From: JADFRD01 sp964491015
GTDB lineage: Bacteria; Fidelibacterota; Marinisomatia; Marinisomatales; TCS55
Length of the DNA stretch: 64,000 nucleotides
NCBI GenBank assembly: GCA_964491015.1
Contig: CAZBEY010000002.1
Span: 1 to 64,000 of the forward strand
Reading direction: 5' to 3'
Position 1 is the stretch's first letter; each line of letters opens with the position of its first letter. This document shows positions 25,720 to 35,419 of the stretch, piece after piece. Both the position numbers and the translations under genes were made by a program. The notes beneath the pieces were generated by a model. The model searched no databases and was not told the DNA's origin. It saw nothing but the letters and a program-made list of their open reading frames with translations.

Positions 25720-26907
25720 CTAATTCAATTTCCGAAGGCTTGATGACATTAAACCAACTATTCCACTTACAACAGCTCCCAATCCAAAAAATAGAAATAT
25801 AACTGTAACGGACATCACTGAAGCTAGTACCCCCACAAAGGCGGATGACAAAGCTGTCATACCAACCACGGCCAAATGTACCACGGAGAATAATCTACCA
25901 TGATATTCATTGGGTGTATTTCGCTGGATAATCGCTGTCCGGGTAATGGTAATAACGGGAATGCCAACACCGTGAATAATAATTATAATAATGGCCACAG
26001 GCACTGAAGGTACCCAATAAAAAAAAGTATAGGTGATTCCGTCCCACAGTAATCCAATAAGGAGCAAAAATCCATTGTTGAATCGATGGCTATTTCTGTA
26101 AACCAACCACGATCCGATGAGCATTCCTCCTGCCATACCAGCTTCCACAAAAGCAAAATCAGACACCGTTCCACCCAAAACAGATTTAACCAAAACAGGC
26201 ATCCCTACTATGGCAGGTCCCATGATGAAAATATTGTTAAGAATCGTCAGCAATATCAGGTATCCAATACTCCGGTGACGAATAATATACTTGAATCCGG
26301 AACGGAGTTGTTCCATCGTAGTATGTGTTTTTGCTTGCAGCGGCTTCCTTTTTTTTACAACGAACAGAAGAAAAATACTGGCAGCAAGAAACGAAACAGC
26401 ATCAAAAATGAATAAGTTACTTAGAGACATGATCCCCAATAATACACCAGCGAATGCGGGACCGATTAGGTAAGCGAATTGCATGCTGGTTGCATTGAGT
26501 GAATTCACTTGAGTAAGATGTTTTTTTCCCACAACTTCAGGGATAAAAGCGTTCAAAGCCGGGGGGAATAATGTACCAAAACTGCTTCGCATAAATGCCA
26601 GAAAACCAACCAGCAAGGCATCGGTGGTACCATAAAAAAGAGCAACCGGGATGAAAGTCACAGTTAATGCCTGGCTAAAATTGGCGATGTGTATAATCCT
26701 AATCCGATCATATTTATCAGCAAGGACACCACCCAATAGACCAAAAAGCATGGCGGGCAGATAAGCGCTCATAGCCACCATTCCTGTGACGGTGGACGAG
26801 CCGGTAATATCAAAAATGAGCCAAATTAATGCTATTTGATAAACTGCATCACCCATATATGATATCATCTGAGCGAGCCAAAGCATTGTGACGTTACGAT
26901 TCCACAT
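25720..26907 (-). CDS. Major facilitator superfamily transporter
   Basis: The 395-residue protein has about 11-12 membrane helices. The N-terminal half has the typical MFS_3/EntS-like start (FWLAQMISYMGDAVYQIALIW-like) and the loop GGVLADKYDRIRII that matches motif A between helices 2 and 3. The substrate is unknown; the group contains drug and siderophore exporters. It is transcribed toward the HTH-Fic genes but separated from them by the operator array, so it probably has its own promoter in the divergent region shared with the ferredoxin gene. Confidence 0.88.
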   Translation of the reverse strand: MWNRNVTMLWLAQMISYMGDAVYQIALIWLIFDITGSSTVTGMVAMSAYLPAMLFGLLGGVLADKYDRIRIIHIANFSQALTVTFIPVALFYGTTDALLVGFLAFMRSSFGTLFPPALNAFIPEVVGKKHLTQVNSLNATSMQFAYLIGPAFAGVLLGIMSLSNLFIFDAVSFLAASIFLLFVVKKRKPLQAKTHTTMEQLRSGFKYIIRHRSIGYLILLTILNNIFIMGPAIVGMPVLVKSVLGGTVSDFAFVEAGMAGGMLIGSWLVYRNSHRFNNGFLLLIGLLWDGITYTFFYWVPSVPVAIIIIIIHGVGIPVITITRTAIIQRNTPNEYHGRLFSVVHLAVVGMTALSSAFVGVLASVMSVTVIFLFFGLGAVVSGIVGLMSSSLRKLN

Positions 26908-27042
26908 AAAATTTTAATAAATGATATGGAAAGTTAATGTTTAAAATCCTTTTCACCTTTAAAAAACACTCCTAAATTTTAGTCTTGTATTTATTGGATT
27001 AACACAAGAAAGATTTAACCAACCAGCACTTAGGAGAAAAAA

Positions 27043-27345
27043 ATGGCCTACATTATTGCGGAACCATGTGTCGGAACATGCGACACAGCCTGTGTAGAAG
27101 TATGTCCGGTGGATTGTATTCATGGACCTTTTGATAAAACAGGAGCCGGAGCTGAGGCAAAAGAACCGGATTTTGATCCGGAAGGCAAACAGCTTTACAT
27201 CGATCCAGAAGAATGTATTGATTGCGGTGCTTGCGAACCGGAATGCCCGGTTGAAGCGATCTTTGAAGAGAGTGAAGTCCCGGAGGAATGGAACCAATTC
27301 ATTAAAATCAATTATGATTGGTTTGGACGCGATTACGACGGATAA
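27043..27345 (+). CDS. fdxA: Ferredoxin, 7Fe/8Fe type
   Basis: The 100-residue protein contains two cluster motifs. The first is CVGTCDTACVEVCPVDC, with the irregular spacing typical of the [3Fe-4S] or modified [4Fe-4S] site. The second is CIDCGACEPECPVEAI. A 20-residue acidic insertion separates them and the C-terminal segment EEWNQFIKINYDWF matches the FdxA group. It is a soluble electron carrier. A strong ribosome site (TAGGAG) precedes the ATG and a strong terminator follows, so it appears monocistronic. Confidence 0.9.
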   Translation: MAYIIAEPCVGTCDTACVEVCPVDCIHGPFDKTGAGAEAKEPDFDPEGKQLYIDPEECIDCGACEPECPVEAIFEESEVPEEWNQFIKINYDWFGRDYDG

Positions 27346-27371
27346 CAGCACTTTTCAATAAATCATACCTC

Positions 27372-27402
27372 AAAAAACGGCTGTGTTAAGCAGCCGTTTT
27401 TT
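27372..27402 (+). terminator. Rho-independent terminator after the ferredoxin gene
   Basis: AAAAAACGGCTG and CAGCCGTTTTTT form a perfect 12-bp stem around a 7-base loop, 26 bases after the ferredoxin stop and just before mrp. Confidence 0.92.
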
Positions 27403-27416
27403 CTCTGTAAAACATT

Positions 27417-28538
27417 ATGAATAAACAAGAAGCCCTTAAACTTTTGAAACAAATAAAATATCCCGGTTTTAGTCGGGATATTGTCTCTTTCGGTATGGTC
27501 CAAGACGTGGAAGTGGATGGGAAAAATATTTCTGTCGTTCTAAAAATTTCCACACAGAAGGAAGATAAAAAACAAGCCGTTCTAAATGCAGTGAAAGATA
27601 TTTTATTGAACGAAGGATCTTTCGATGATGTCCATATTGACATCTCTAATCAGGGCGAAACTGCACCTATCAATCAAAAGGCGCCTCTCGGTCCAATGCC
27701 CATGGATAAAGTTGAGCATATTATTGCTGTCGCCAGCGGTAAAGGGGGCGTTGGGAAATCAACCGTCGCCGCAAACTTGGCTGCCGCCCTGTCCCAAAAC
27801 GGGTATAAGGTTGGCCTGTTAGATCTGGATATTTACGGTCCATCCCTGCCCACTATTTTGGGTTTTAACGATAATCCGGAATTAACGCATGACAAAAAAC
27901 TCGTCCCCTTAGAGCGATATGGGATGAAAGTCATGTCCTTCGGATTTATCAGCGGCAACGATACGCCCACCATCTGGCGCGGCCCAATGGTCAGTCGGAT
28001 GACAGAACAATTTTTCCAGGATGTTCTTTGGGGCGAATTAGATTATCTCATTTTGGATTTGCCACCCGGGACGGGGGATGTTCAATTGACACTCACCCAA
28101 AAAATACGCATCAGCGGGGCGATCATTGTGACGACTCCCCAAGACATGGCATTAACGGATGTTCGCAAGGGAGCCGATATGTTTCGCAAAGTACAAACAC
28201 CTGTATTGGGTGTTGTCGAAAATATGTCCGGACTGAGGATTAATGGGAAAATAACCGGCGCTTCAAATAACATGAAATTGGATATTGCAGGAATAGAAAA
28301 TATTGCCATCGAGGACAATGGACAATTTGAATTCCAGTTGAATTTGTTCAAAAAAGGGGGCGGCGTTGAGGAAAGTGAACGCTTGGGCGTTCCTTTGTTA
28401 GGTGAAATACCTCTTTCACAAGATTTGATGAGTGCAACAGATGATGGAGAACCATTGGTTTTGAGTGAACCTGAATCAACTATTTCCAATATTTACATAA
28501 ATATAGCCGATCGTATTGACACTATTTTACAATCGTAA
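27417..28538 (+). CDS. apbC: Mrp/ApbC iron-sulfur cluster carrier ATPase
   Basis: The 373 residues comprise an N-terminal DUF59/MIP18 domain (~1-80) and a deviant Walker A P-loop ATPase domain with SGKGGVGKST at residues 107-116. Also visible are the LDLDIYGPSLPTILG switch and LDLPPGTGDVQLTL. The CxxC found in many Mrp proteins near the C-terminus is not visible (VVENMSGLRING instead), so cluster binding in this copy may differ. The family delivers Fe-S clusters to apo-proteins. The neighbouring ferredoxin fits that role. Confidence 0.9.
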   Translation: MNKQEALKLLKQIKYPGFSRDIVSFGMVQDVEVDGKNISVVLKISTQKEDKKQAVLNAVKDILLNEGSFDDVHIDISNQGETAPINQKAPLGPMPMDKVEHIIAVASGKGGVGKSTVAANLAAALSQNGYKVGLLDLDIYGPSLPTILGFNDNPELTHDKKLVPLERYGMKVMSFGFISGNDTPTIWRGPMVSRMTEQFFQDVLWGELDYLILDLPPGTGDVQLTLTQKIRISGAIIVTTPQDMALTDVRKGADMFRKVQTPVLGVVENMSGLRINGKITGASNNMKLDIAGIENIAIEDNGQFEFQLNLFKKGGGVEESERLGVPLLGEIPLSQDLMSATDDGEPLVLSEPESTISNIYINIADRIDTILQS

Positions 28539-28553
28539 ACTTAAACGGTTGTT

Positions 28554-29345
28554 ATGACAAACCATCTTGCTGATATATTAATCTATACTCTTTTCGGCTT
28601 TGCTGTACTGTCCCCATTTTTTCTCTGGTTTGCACCGAGAAAAATAATTGGCAATGGTTTCTACAACTTTAATCTGGCACTCTCGGGGATCATTGGTGGA
28701 ATGGCGATTGTTTTATTGTGGTTGATCGGTTCCTATTCATCCATTCTTACTGGAATGACCGGCTGGCTGGGATTGCACCTGTTTGTTTCATTTATGTATT
28801 GGAACAGTAAAAAAATTTCCAATAGTATTATTTCCTTTTCATCATTGATCGGCTGTATCATTTTTGCCTTTTTGGCGTTGACTGTTTTACCTGAACAAAA
28901 AGCCGCCCTTGCCATTCCCATGGGAATTTTGAGCCAAGCAATTGTTGCCGGTGTATTGTTCTCCATGATTCTTGGCCATTGGTACTTAAATGTTATTCAA
29001 CTTCCCATCAGATTATTGCAAAGGGCATCCAATAATTTAGCCGGATTATTGGCGCTCCGATTATTATGGAATCTAATCCAGATTCCCACTATTCATTTGA
29101 TGAATAGCTACGGTGTCTCTATCCCAGCGATTCAATATGTTCAGACACTGGATGGTTTTTTCCTAGGAGTTGCATTCTTTTTTGGCTTGATTGTACCCCT
29201 TACATTGCATTTTCTCATTTGGAAAACATTAAAGCTCCAAGCCACTCAAAGCGCGACAGGATTGCTATATATTAGTGTACTAGCAGTGTTCGTAGGAGAT
29301 CTTTGTTATAAATTTGTTTTATTCAAAGACGGCTTTGTTTTATGA
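28554..29345 (+). CDS. Polytopic membrane protein of unknown function
   Basis: I do not recognise a family. The 263 residues are mostly hydrophobic with about seven to eight predicted membrane helices starting at residue ~8 (ILIYTLFGFAVLSPFFLWF). Isolated charged or polar residues occur in loops (FAPRKIIGNG; QLPIRLLQRASNN). It starts 15 bases after mrp and its end overlaps the following zinc-ribbon gene as ATGA, so the two are co-translated and probably act together. Confidence 0.7.
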   Translation: MTNHLADILIYTLFGFAVLSPFFLWFAPRKIIGNGFYNFNLALSGIIGGMAIVLLWLIGSYSSILTGMTGWLGLHLFVSFMYWNSKKISNSIISFSSLIGCIIFAFLALTVLPEQKAALAIPMGILSQAIVAGVLFSMILGHWYLNVIQLPIRLLQRASNNLAGLLALRLLWNLIQIPTIHLMNSYGVSIPAIQYVQTLDGFFLGVAFFFGLIVPLTLHFLIWKTLKLQATQSATGLLYISVLAVFVGDLCYKFVLFKDGFVL

Positions 29346-29641
29346 CTGAAAAGATGGATTTTTCGCAATGTTCATCATGCGGATGTAAACATTTTTATCG
29401 TCAGAAGAATTTTAACAAGACAATTGGCTGTGTTGTTGTATTAATCGGCATAGTTTTGGTTCCATATACATTTGGATTAAGTCTGATGGTCGTGGCAGTA
29501 ATTGATTGGTTTCTCTACAAACATGTGCAGGATGAAGCAGTGTGTTATAGATGCCACACTATTTATAAAAAGGTTCACATCCCGGATCAAATGAAGGATT
29601 TTGATCATCATATTGCTGAACTATACGAGGAACCGGATTGA
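29342..29641 (+). CDS. Small membrane protein with split zinc-ribbon Cys pairs
   Basis: The 99 residues have one CxxC-type cluster near the N-terminus (CSSCGCKHF) and a second pair near the C-terminus (CYRCHTIYK), with a hydrophobic hairpin between them (CVVVLIGIVLVPYTFGLSLMVVAVIDWF). The four Cys could form a zinc ribbon across a re-entrant or two-helix hairpin. The family is unknown. It is coupled by a 4-base overlap to the preceding membrane protein. Nothing else indicates function. Confidence 0.65.
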   Translation: MTEKMDFSQCSSCGCKHFYRQKNFNKTIGCVVVLIGIVLVPYTFGLSLMVVAVIDWFLYKHVQDEAVCYRCHTIYKKVHIPDQMKDFDHHIAELYEEPD

Positions 29642-29721
29642 ATAAGGTTCGTTATACTCGATACAACAAGTTGTATATAGATAAGGTAAAAGGTAATTTC
29701 GCCCGCGATTATTGACGGTTT

Positions 29722-30480
29722 ATGAGTAATATGTCTACAGAAACACTAAAAAATCAAATTATTTCCATTAATAATATTCCTACCCATATTGCTATTATTA
29801 TGGATGGTAATGGACGCTGGGCAAGGGAAAAAGGGTTACCCCGCTTTGCAGGACATAGCGAAGGGATTAATTCGGTGCGTGAAATAACGCGAGTATGTGG
29901 TGAACTTAATGTTCGCCACTTGACATTATATACATTTTCTTCTGAAAACTGGTCTCGCCCAAAAAGGGAAGTTTCAGCATTAATGACCTTATTAATTAAA
30001 ACAATCCGGAAGGAAGTGTCTGAACTCGATAAAAAAAACGTAAAATTGACGGCTATTGGATCTCTTGAAGATTTACCGGAAGACGCCCGTCAAGGTATAT
30101 TGGATGGAATAGAACAAACGAAAACAAATACCGGGTTAAATTTAATTCTTGCCTTAAGCTATGGAGGCAGGCAAGAAATCCTTAATGCAATTAGCGCAAT
30201 GTGCAAAGACATTGAGTCTGGAAAACTTAATAGGGAATCTTTTACTGAAGAGATTTTTCAGTCGTATTTATTTACATCCAATATTCCTGATCCTGAATTA
30301 TTGATTCGTACCGGCGGAGAAAGACGGGTGAGCAATTTTCTACTGTGGCAAATTGCTTATTCAGAACTATATATTACTGATGTGTATTGGCCTAGATTTA
30401 GAGAAAAGGAATTATACTTGGCGATCAAGGATTATCAAGAGCGAGAACGGCGGTTTGGAAAAGTAAGCGAACAACTGTAG
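29722..30480 (+). CDS. uppS: Undecaprenyl diphosphate synthase
   Basis: The 252-residue cis-prenyltransferase has HIAIIMDGNGRWA (catalytic Asp28), the HSEG and TLYTFSSENWSRP motifs, and the C-terminal PDPELLIRTGGERRVSNFLLW and YTDVYWP-like segments. It makes the C55 lipid carrier for peptidoglycan and O-antigen precursors. It opens the envelope cluster and lies 19 bases upstream of bamA. No cdsA is inserted, unlike in Escherichia coli. Confidence 0.95.
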   Translation: MSNMSTETLKNQIISINNIPTHIAIIMDGNGRWAREKGLPRFAGHSEGINSVREITRVCGELNVRHLTLYTFSSENWSRPKREVSALMTLLIKTIRKEVSELDKKNVKLTAIGSLEDLPEDARQGILDGIEQTKTNTGLNLILALSYGGRQEILNAISAMCKDIESGKLNRESFTEEIFQSYLFTSNIPDPELLIRTGGERRVSNFLLWQIAYSELYITDVYWPRFREKELYLAIKDYQERERRFGKVSEQL

Positions 30481-30499
30481 AAAGAATAATAGTTATAAA

Positions 30500-32893
30500 A
30501 TGTTAAAATATTTAATAATAACCCTACTGATTATTGGGTCTATTTTTGCCCAGCAAAAAAATATTAAGCTGGGTGAAGTAAACATTGAGGGTAATAACCT
30601 CACGTCTGAGAGAATGATACGGTATACCACCGGGTTAAGAGAAAATGAAAATATTGCTCCAGGAGATTTTTCCCGAGCCGTCAAACGTCTATGGCAGTTG
30701 GGTTTATTCAATGATATCCAAATTAGAATAGATAACGAAGATGATGAAGGCATTGATGTAACAATTATCGTCGAAGAAAATTATATACTTGGAGATATCA
30801 AATTTGAAGGCAATAAGAAAATAAAGGATAAAAAGTTCAACGAAGAATTGGGGCTTCGATCCGGGATGCACATCAAACCAAATCTCGTCACTTCAACCAT
30901 CAATGATATGAAAGATCTATATGCGGAAGATGGATATTTATTAGTCGATATAGAAGGGGAAACAAAGATCCCAAAAGGTATAACTGATTCCAGTGACGTA
31001 AAAAAGAAGCAAAAACGTGACCTTGTTTTCAAAATTAAGGAAAATAAAAAAGTGAAGCTTCGTAAAATCATATTTGAGGGAAACGAACAATTTTCGTCTT
31101 TTCGTTTGCGTAGAGTACTAAAAGAGACAAAACAGCAGCGATGGTATTTATTCTGGCGATCACACTTTGATGACAAAAAATACGAAGACGATAAAATAAA
31201 CCTCGTTAATTTTTATCGAAAAGAAGGATATCGTGACGCCTCCATTATTTCAGATTCAATTGCCTATGATGACCGTAAAAAATCCATGTTTATTTATATT
31301 AAGTTGGTCGAGGGGCCTCAATATCATTATAGGAATTTTTCATGGGAAGGAAATTCACTATATTCGGATGAGCAGTTAGCGCGCGCGTTGGATCTTGAAA
31401 AAGGAGATAAATATAACGAAGAGGAATTCAATATCGCCGTTTACGAACGTATGCACGGATTATATATGGATCGAGGATATATTTATAGCAATATTCTACC
31501 GCATTTTACTCCTGTAGGGGCAGATTCATTAGATATTCATTTTGAAATGACTGAGAACCATAAAGTATATATACGGAATATTTATGTTCAGGGAAATGAC
31601 AAGACACGGGAAAATGTTATTCGGCGTCAATTACATGTTTTCCCCGGAGATGTTTTTAACCGACAACAATTGCAGCGCAGCGCTCGGGAACTCTTTATTT
31701 TAAATTATTTCAGCAACGTTGTCCCAGACGTAGTTCCGGTGGACGAAGATGAAATTGATCTGGAAATTACTGTAGAAGAAAAGTCGTCTGATCGCGCAAA
31801 TATGAATGTAGGTTATAGCGGAGTGTATGGCCTCATGGGCGGCGGTGGCGTTGAGTTTGCTAATTTCAGAGGACTTGGACAGCAGTTGTCGGTTAGTTAT
31901 AATGTTGGGTCACAGCAATCATTAAATTATTATAGCAGCCAATCTGGCGCTAAATATGAATCATTCAGCGTTCGATTTGTTGATCCACAGATTTTTGATA
32001 CTCCTAATCGTATCGGTTTTTCGTTTTATAATTCTTTCAGAGGATCTGCAACTGGATACGGGATTTTATTAGACACTAAGGTGCTGGGAGGCTCTGTCCA
32101 ATGGGGACGCCGTTTTAAGTGGCCTGATGATTATTTCAGTGGCTACTGGGTGATGAATACATCCTTGAAAATGTATGAAGGCTCTCAGGAAAATATTGAC
32201 ATTTATGCCGGAGGATTAGATGAATCGAGAGGACGGGCGATTACTCAAGTGATAACCCGAGACAGTCGAGACCGGCAGGAATTTACTAGTAACGGATCTA
32301 GATTTACATGGGAGTCAACCATCTCCGGAGGCGTTCTTGGCGGGAATGAAGACTTTCTAAAACATGTGTTGAATTTGGAGTGGTATACACCTACATTCTG
32401 GAAATTTGTAATGATGAGTTCGTTAAAAATCGGCATGATTGACCCATTAAATTCTCAAGAAAAGCATTCAATCATCCCATGGGATGAGAAATTTATTATG
32501 GGTGGAAATGGCATACCATACGGTAATATGTTACGAGGATACCCGGAAAATTCCATCGGACCTAAATCTTCAAACGGGAGTACAGTTTATGGAACATCCA
32601 TGTTAAAATTTGTCACTGAGTTACGGTTCCCATTCTCCGACAATCCCGTTATTTATGGTTTAGCATTTGCTGAAGCGGGTAATGTCTGGGATTCAACATC
32701 CATGATTGAACCATTCAATATTCCGCGGTCAGGACCTTTGAGCTTGAAGACATCTGCGGGAGTAGGAGTACGTTTTTTCATGCCGATGATCGGGATGCTG
32801 GGATTTGATATGGGATATGGATTTGATGATAACAACGGTGATACACTACCTGAAGGTTGGAACTACACCATTATTTTTGGCCAATCATTTTAA
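30500..32893 (+). CDS. bamA: Outer-membrane protein assembly factor BamA
   Basis: The 797 residues start with a signal peptide (MLKYLIITLLIIGSIFAQQ). Five POTRA domains (~residues 20-420) follow, each with the VEGN/FEGN plus FSxxxLRR-type pattern (VNIEGNNLTSERMIRYTTG, IIFEGNEQFSSFRLRR, IYVQGNDKTRENVIRR). The C-terminal Omp85 barrel (~420-797) ends in a Phe (YTIIFGQSF), the usual barrel signal. It inserts beta-barrel proteins into the outer membrane. It sits directly before the periplasmic chaperone gene. Confidence 0.95.
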   Translation: MLKYLIITLLIIGSIFAQQKNIKLGEVNIEGNNLTSERMIRYTTGLRENENIAPGDFSRAVKRLWQLGLFNDIQIRIDNEDDEGIDVTIIVEENYILGDIKFEGNKKIKDKKFNEELGLRSGMHIKPNLVTSTINDMKDLYAEDGYLLVDIEGETKIPKGITDSSDVKKKQKRDLVFKIKENKKVKLRKIIFEGNEQFSSFRLRRVLKETKQQRWYLFWRSHFDDKKYEDDKINLVNFYRKEGYRDASIISDSIAYDDRKKSMFIYIKLVEGPQYHYRNFSWEGNSLYSDEQLARALDLEKGDKYNEEEFNIAVYERMHGLYMDRGYIYSNILPHFTPVGADSLDIHFEMTENHKVYIRNIYVQGNDKTRENVIRRQLHVFPGDVFNRQQLQRSARELFILNYFSNVVPDVVPVDEDEIDLEITVEEKSSDRANMNVGYSGVYGLMGGGGVEFANFRGLGQQLSVSYNVGSQQSLNYYSSQSGAKYESFSVRFVDPQIFDTPNRIGFSFYNSFRGSATGYGILLDTKVLGGSVQWGRRFKWPDDYFSGYWVMNTSLKMYEGSQENIDIYAGGLDESRGRAITQVITRDSRDRQEFTSNGSRFTWESTISGGVLGGNEDFLKHVLNLEWYTPTFWKFVMMSSLKIGMIDPLNSQEKHSIIPWDEKFIMGGNGIPYGNMLRGYPENSIGPKSSNGSTVYGTSMLKFVTELRFPFSDNPVIYGLAFAEAGNVWDSTSMIEPFNIPRSGPLSLKTSAGVGVRFFMPMIGMLGFDMGYGFDDNNGDTLPEGWNYTIIFGQSF

Positions 32894-32915
32894 ATAACTA
32901 AATCAAGGAGTACCT

Positions 32916-33449
32916 GTGAAAAAAGCAATTATATATACAATAATCGTCGCAAGCGTGCTAACATCCGCATTACTTGCTGAAATAAATATTGGGTTTGTCC
33001 AATCTGACCGAATTCGAGCAGAATACGAAGAATTCAAAGACGCTGAAGCACAGCTTCAGGCAGAATTCCGAAATGTTCAAATGGAATATCAAACGCAAAT
33101 GGTTGCTCTGGACAGTTTAAAAAACGCCTTTGAAACACAGAGGCTTATGAGCTCTCCGGAATGGCGCCGCGAAAAGGAACAGGAAATTGCTGAAAAAGAA
33201 CGTGCCTTGCAAATTTTTCAAGCTGAAAAAGTTGGACCAGAAGGAGTATTATACCAAAAGCAAGCGCAGATGGAATTTGAAATTCTTTCTAAAGTAAAAA
33301 GAGCGGTTGACAAAGTTGCTGCAGAGAAAGGTTATGATTATATTATCGATGGCTCTGTATCACTTCTGTATGGTAATCCTGCCTTTGATGTAACGGACGA
33401 TGTTTTGTACGAACTCCGGAAATATAATATTTCCGAAAAAGATCAATAA
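32916..33449 (+). CDS. skp: OmpH/Skp family periplasmic chaperone
   Basis: The 177-residue protein starts with GTG behind an AAGGAG ribosome site. A signal peptide (KKAIIYTIIVASVLTSALLA) is followed by the OmpH pattern: a short strand (INIGFVQSDRI), a long charged coiled coil (~residues 35-140), and a return strand (YDYIIDGSVSLLYG). It should hold unfolded outer-membrane proteins for BamA. The gene lies between bamA and lpxD, as in many Gram-negatives. Confidence 0.92.
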   Translation: MKKAIIYTIIVASVLTSALLAEINIGFVQSDRIRAEYEEFKDAEAQLQAEFRNVQMEYQTQMVALDSLKNAFETQRLMSSPEWRREKEQEIAEKERALQIFQAEKVGPEGVLYQKQAQMEFEILSKVKRAVDKVAAEKGYDYIIDGSVSLLYGNPAFDVTDDVLYELRKYNISEKDQ

Positions 33450-34458
33450 ACTTCATTTGGCTTCATTGCAAGAATTGGCAGACCTTACCGGAGGTAAGGT
33501 CGCCGGCAATCCGAGACTGAAAATTAATGGCGTTTCGGAAATTCAGAATGGGAAATCAGGAACGATTTCCTTTTTGAGCAACCCGAAATATAAAAAGTAC
33601 GCGAGAAATATAACTGCATCTGCAATTATCACGTCTGACGAAAGTGTTTTATCCAATTTTGATGGTATACTTGTGGACAATCCTCAGTTGGCTTTTACTA
33701 AAATTTTGGAGTTTTTTCAGGAAAAACCAACGATTGCATGGGGGATTCATCCATCAGCCTCCATTTCAAATAATACAATTCTTGCCGAGCGAATAAGCAT
33801 TGGCCCAAATTGTGTCATTGAAGAAGGCGTTAAGATTGGGAATCAAACAATTATTGGCGCCAATACAGTCTTGAGTAGAAATGCTGTTGTGGGCAGCAAT
33901 TGTAATTTGCATAGTAATATTCATATTTATCATTCCTGTATTATTGGTAATAGCTGTAATATTTTTAGTGGGTCGATTATTGGTTCTGACGGATTTGGAT
34001 ATGTTGAATCGAATGGAATTCATCATAAAACACCCCAAACGGGATCGGTTATAATCAAGGACCATGTAGACGTTGGAGCCAATTGTACAATTGATAGAGG
34101 TACTATTGGAGATACAATAATTGGGTCTGGGAGCAAATTTGATAATTTGGTTCATGTCGCTCATAATGTGAAAACGGGGCGGGGGTGTTTATTCGCAGCA
34201 GGTGTTGCGATTGCTGGGAGCGTTGAAATAGGAGATTTTTGTATATTCGCTGGACATTCAGGAGCTGTTCCGCATATTAAGATAGGTAACAGAGCAGTAT
34301 TTGCAATAAAAAGCGTAGCAACAAAATCGCTCCCCGGTGGAAAAATTTATGCCGGAATGCCTGCCCGGGAAATAAGAGAACAAAATAAAAAAGATGCTAT
34401 TTTTTCAGAAATTAACTCTTTAAAAAAACGGATTGCCCGAATAGAAAATGCCAACTAA
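33400..34458 (+). CDS. lpxD: UDP-3-O-acylglucosamine N-acyltransferase
   Basis: The protein has an N-terminal uridine-binding domain (LHLASLQELADLTGGKV) and a left-handed beta helix of hexapeptide repeats. The catalytic His lies in NLVHVAHNVKTG, and DGFGYVESNG is a family signature. It adds the second acyl chain in lipid A synthesis. The ATG at 33400 lies 50 bases inside skp and would add residues unlike other LpxD N-termini. TTG at 33457 or ATC at 33442, which overlaps the skp stop by 8 bases, are more natural starts. The 3' end overlaps lpxC by 11 bases. Confidence 0.92.
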   Translation: MFCTNSGNIIFPKKINKLHLASLQELADLTGGKVAGNPRLKINGVSEIQNGKSGTISFLSNPKYKKYARNITASAIITSDESVLSNFDGILVDNPQLAFTKILEFFQEKPTIAWGIHPSASISNNTILAERISIGPNCVIEEGVKIGNQTIIGANTVLSRNAVVGSNCNLHSNIHIYHSCIIGNSCNIFSGSIIGSDGFGYVESNGIHHKTPQTGSVIIKDHVDVGANCTIDRGTIGDTIIGSGSKFDNLVHVAHNVKTGRGCLFAAGVAIAGSVEIGDFCIFAGHSGAVPHIKIGNRAVFAIKSVATKSLPGGKIYAGMPAREIREQNKKDAIFSEINSLKKRIARIENAN

Positions 34459-35401
34459 ACTTCATCGACGACAACGCACTATTAAACATGCAGTATCCTG
34501 CACCGGTGTTGGGCTTCATACGGGCGTTGAAAGCAAAATCACATTTAAACCTGCTCCAGAAAATTATGGGATTCAGTTTAGAAGATCCGATATTAAAGGT
34601 AGCGCTGCGATAAAAGCTGATATTGACCATGTTGTTGATATTTCCCGAGGAACCACTATAAAGCAAAATGGCGTCACAGTTCAAACAGTCGAACACGCAT
34701 TAGCGGCTGTGTCAGGTTTACGAATTGATAATATTCTTATAGAACTGACTAGTAAAGAAACTCCAGTGTTGGATGGGAGCGCAAAGGAATTTGTGAATAT
34801 TCTGCAACAGGCTGGACAGGTAGCACAAAATGCTGAAAGAAAAATATTACCGATTAGTAATGCAGTGGCATATTCTGATCCAATCAAAGAAATTGATATT
34901 CATGTTACACCGGCAAACCGTTTTCGAGTCACTTTCATGGTAGAATATCCATTACCACAATTAGGTACCCAATATGAAGCCATTTACAATATGAAGGAAG
35001 ATTTTGCAAAGGAAGTCGCTCCCGCAAGAACATTCTGCTTTCTAAGTGAAGTAGAAATGCTGAAAGAGCAGGGATTAATTAAAGGCGGTAGTCTTGAAAA
35101 TGCAGTGGTCATAATTGATAAAGAAATTGCTTCAGGTGAAATGTATCATTTACAGAAATTATTTGGAATCGAAGAAACGATTATTTCTGGCGCTAACGGA
35201 ATCTTAAATGGCAAAACATTACGATTTAAAAATGAGCCCGTTAGGCATAAAACATTAGATTTGATAGGCGATTTGGCTCTGCTGGGTATTCCAATCAAAG
35301 GCCATGTAACCGCTGCCAGAAGTGGTCACGCCAGCAATGTGGAATTTGTAAAGTTGGTTAGACAAGAATATGCCGACTATTTTTCTAAATTTAATAGCTG
35401 A
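34448..35401 (+). CDS. lpxC: UDP-3-O-acyl-N-acetylglucosamine deacetylase
   Basis: The 317 residues include TVEHALAAVSG with zinc-ligand His83, the HKTLDLIGDLALLG helix carrying the second zinc His and Asp, and the SGHASNVEF catalytic His near the end. It is the committed step of lipid A synthesis, in the cytoplasm. Bacteroidetes often fuse LpxC with FabZ; here fabZ is a separate gene 18 bases downstream. Confidence 0.95.
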   Translation: MPTKLHRRQRTIKHAVSCTGVGLHTGVESKITFKPAPENYGIQFRRSDIKGSAAIKADIDHVVDISRGTTIKQNGVTVQTVEHALAAVSGLRIDNILIELTSKETPVLDGSAKEFVNILQQAGQVAQNAERKILPISNAVAYSDPIKEIDIHVTPANRFRVTFMVEYPLPQLGTQYEAIYNMKEDFAKEVAPARTFCFLSEVEMLKEQGLIKGGSLENAVVIIDKEIASGEMYHLQKLFGIEETIISGANGILNGKTLRFKNEPVRHKTLDLIGDLALLGIPIKGHVTAARSGHASNVEFVKLVRQEYADYFSKFNS

Positions 35402-35419
35402 TAAAAGAGGGGAGTAAAA

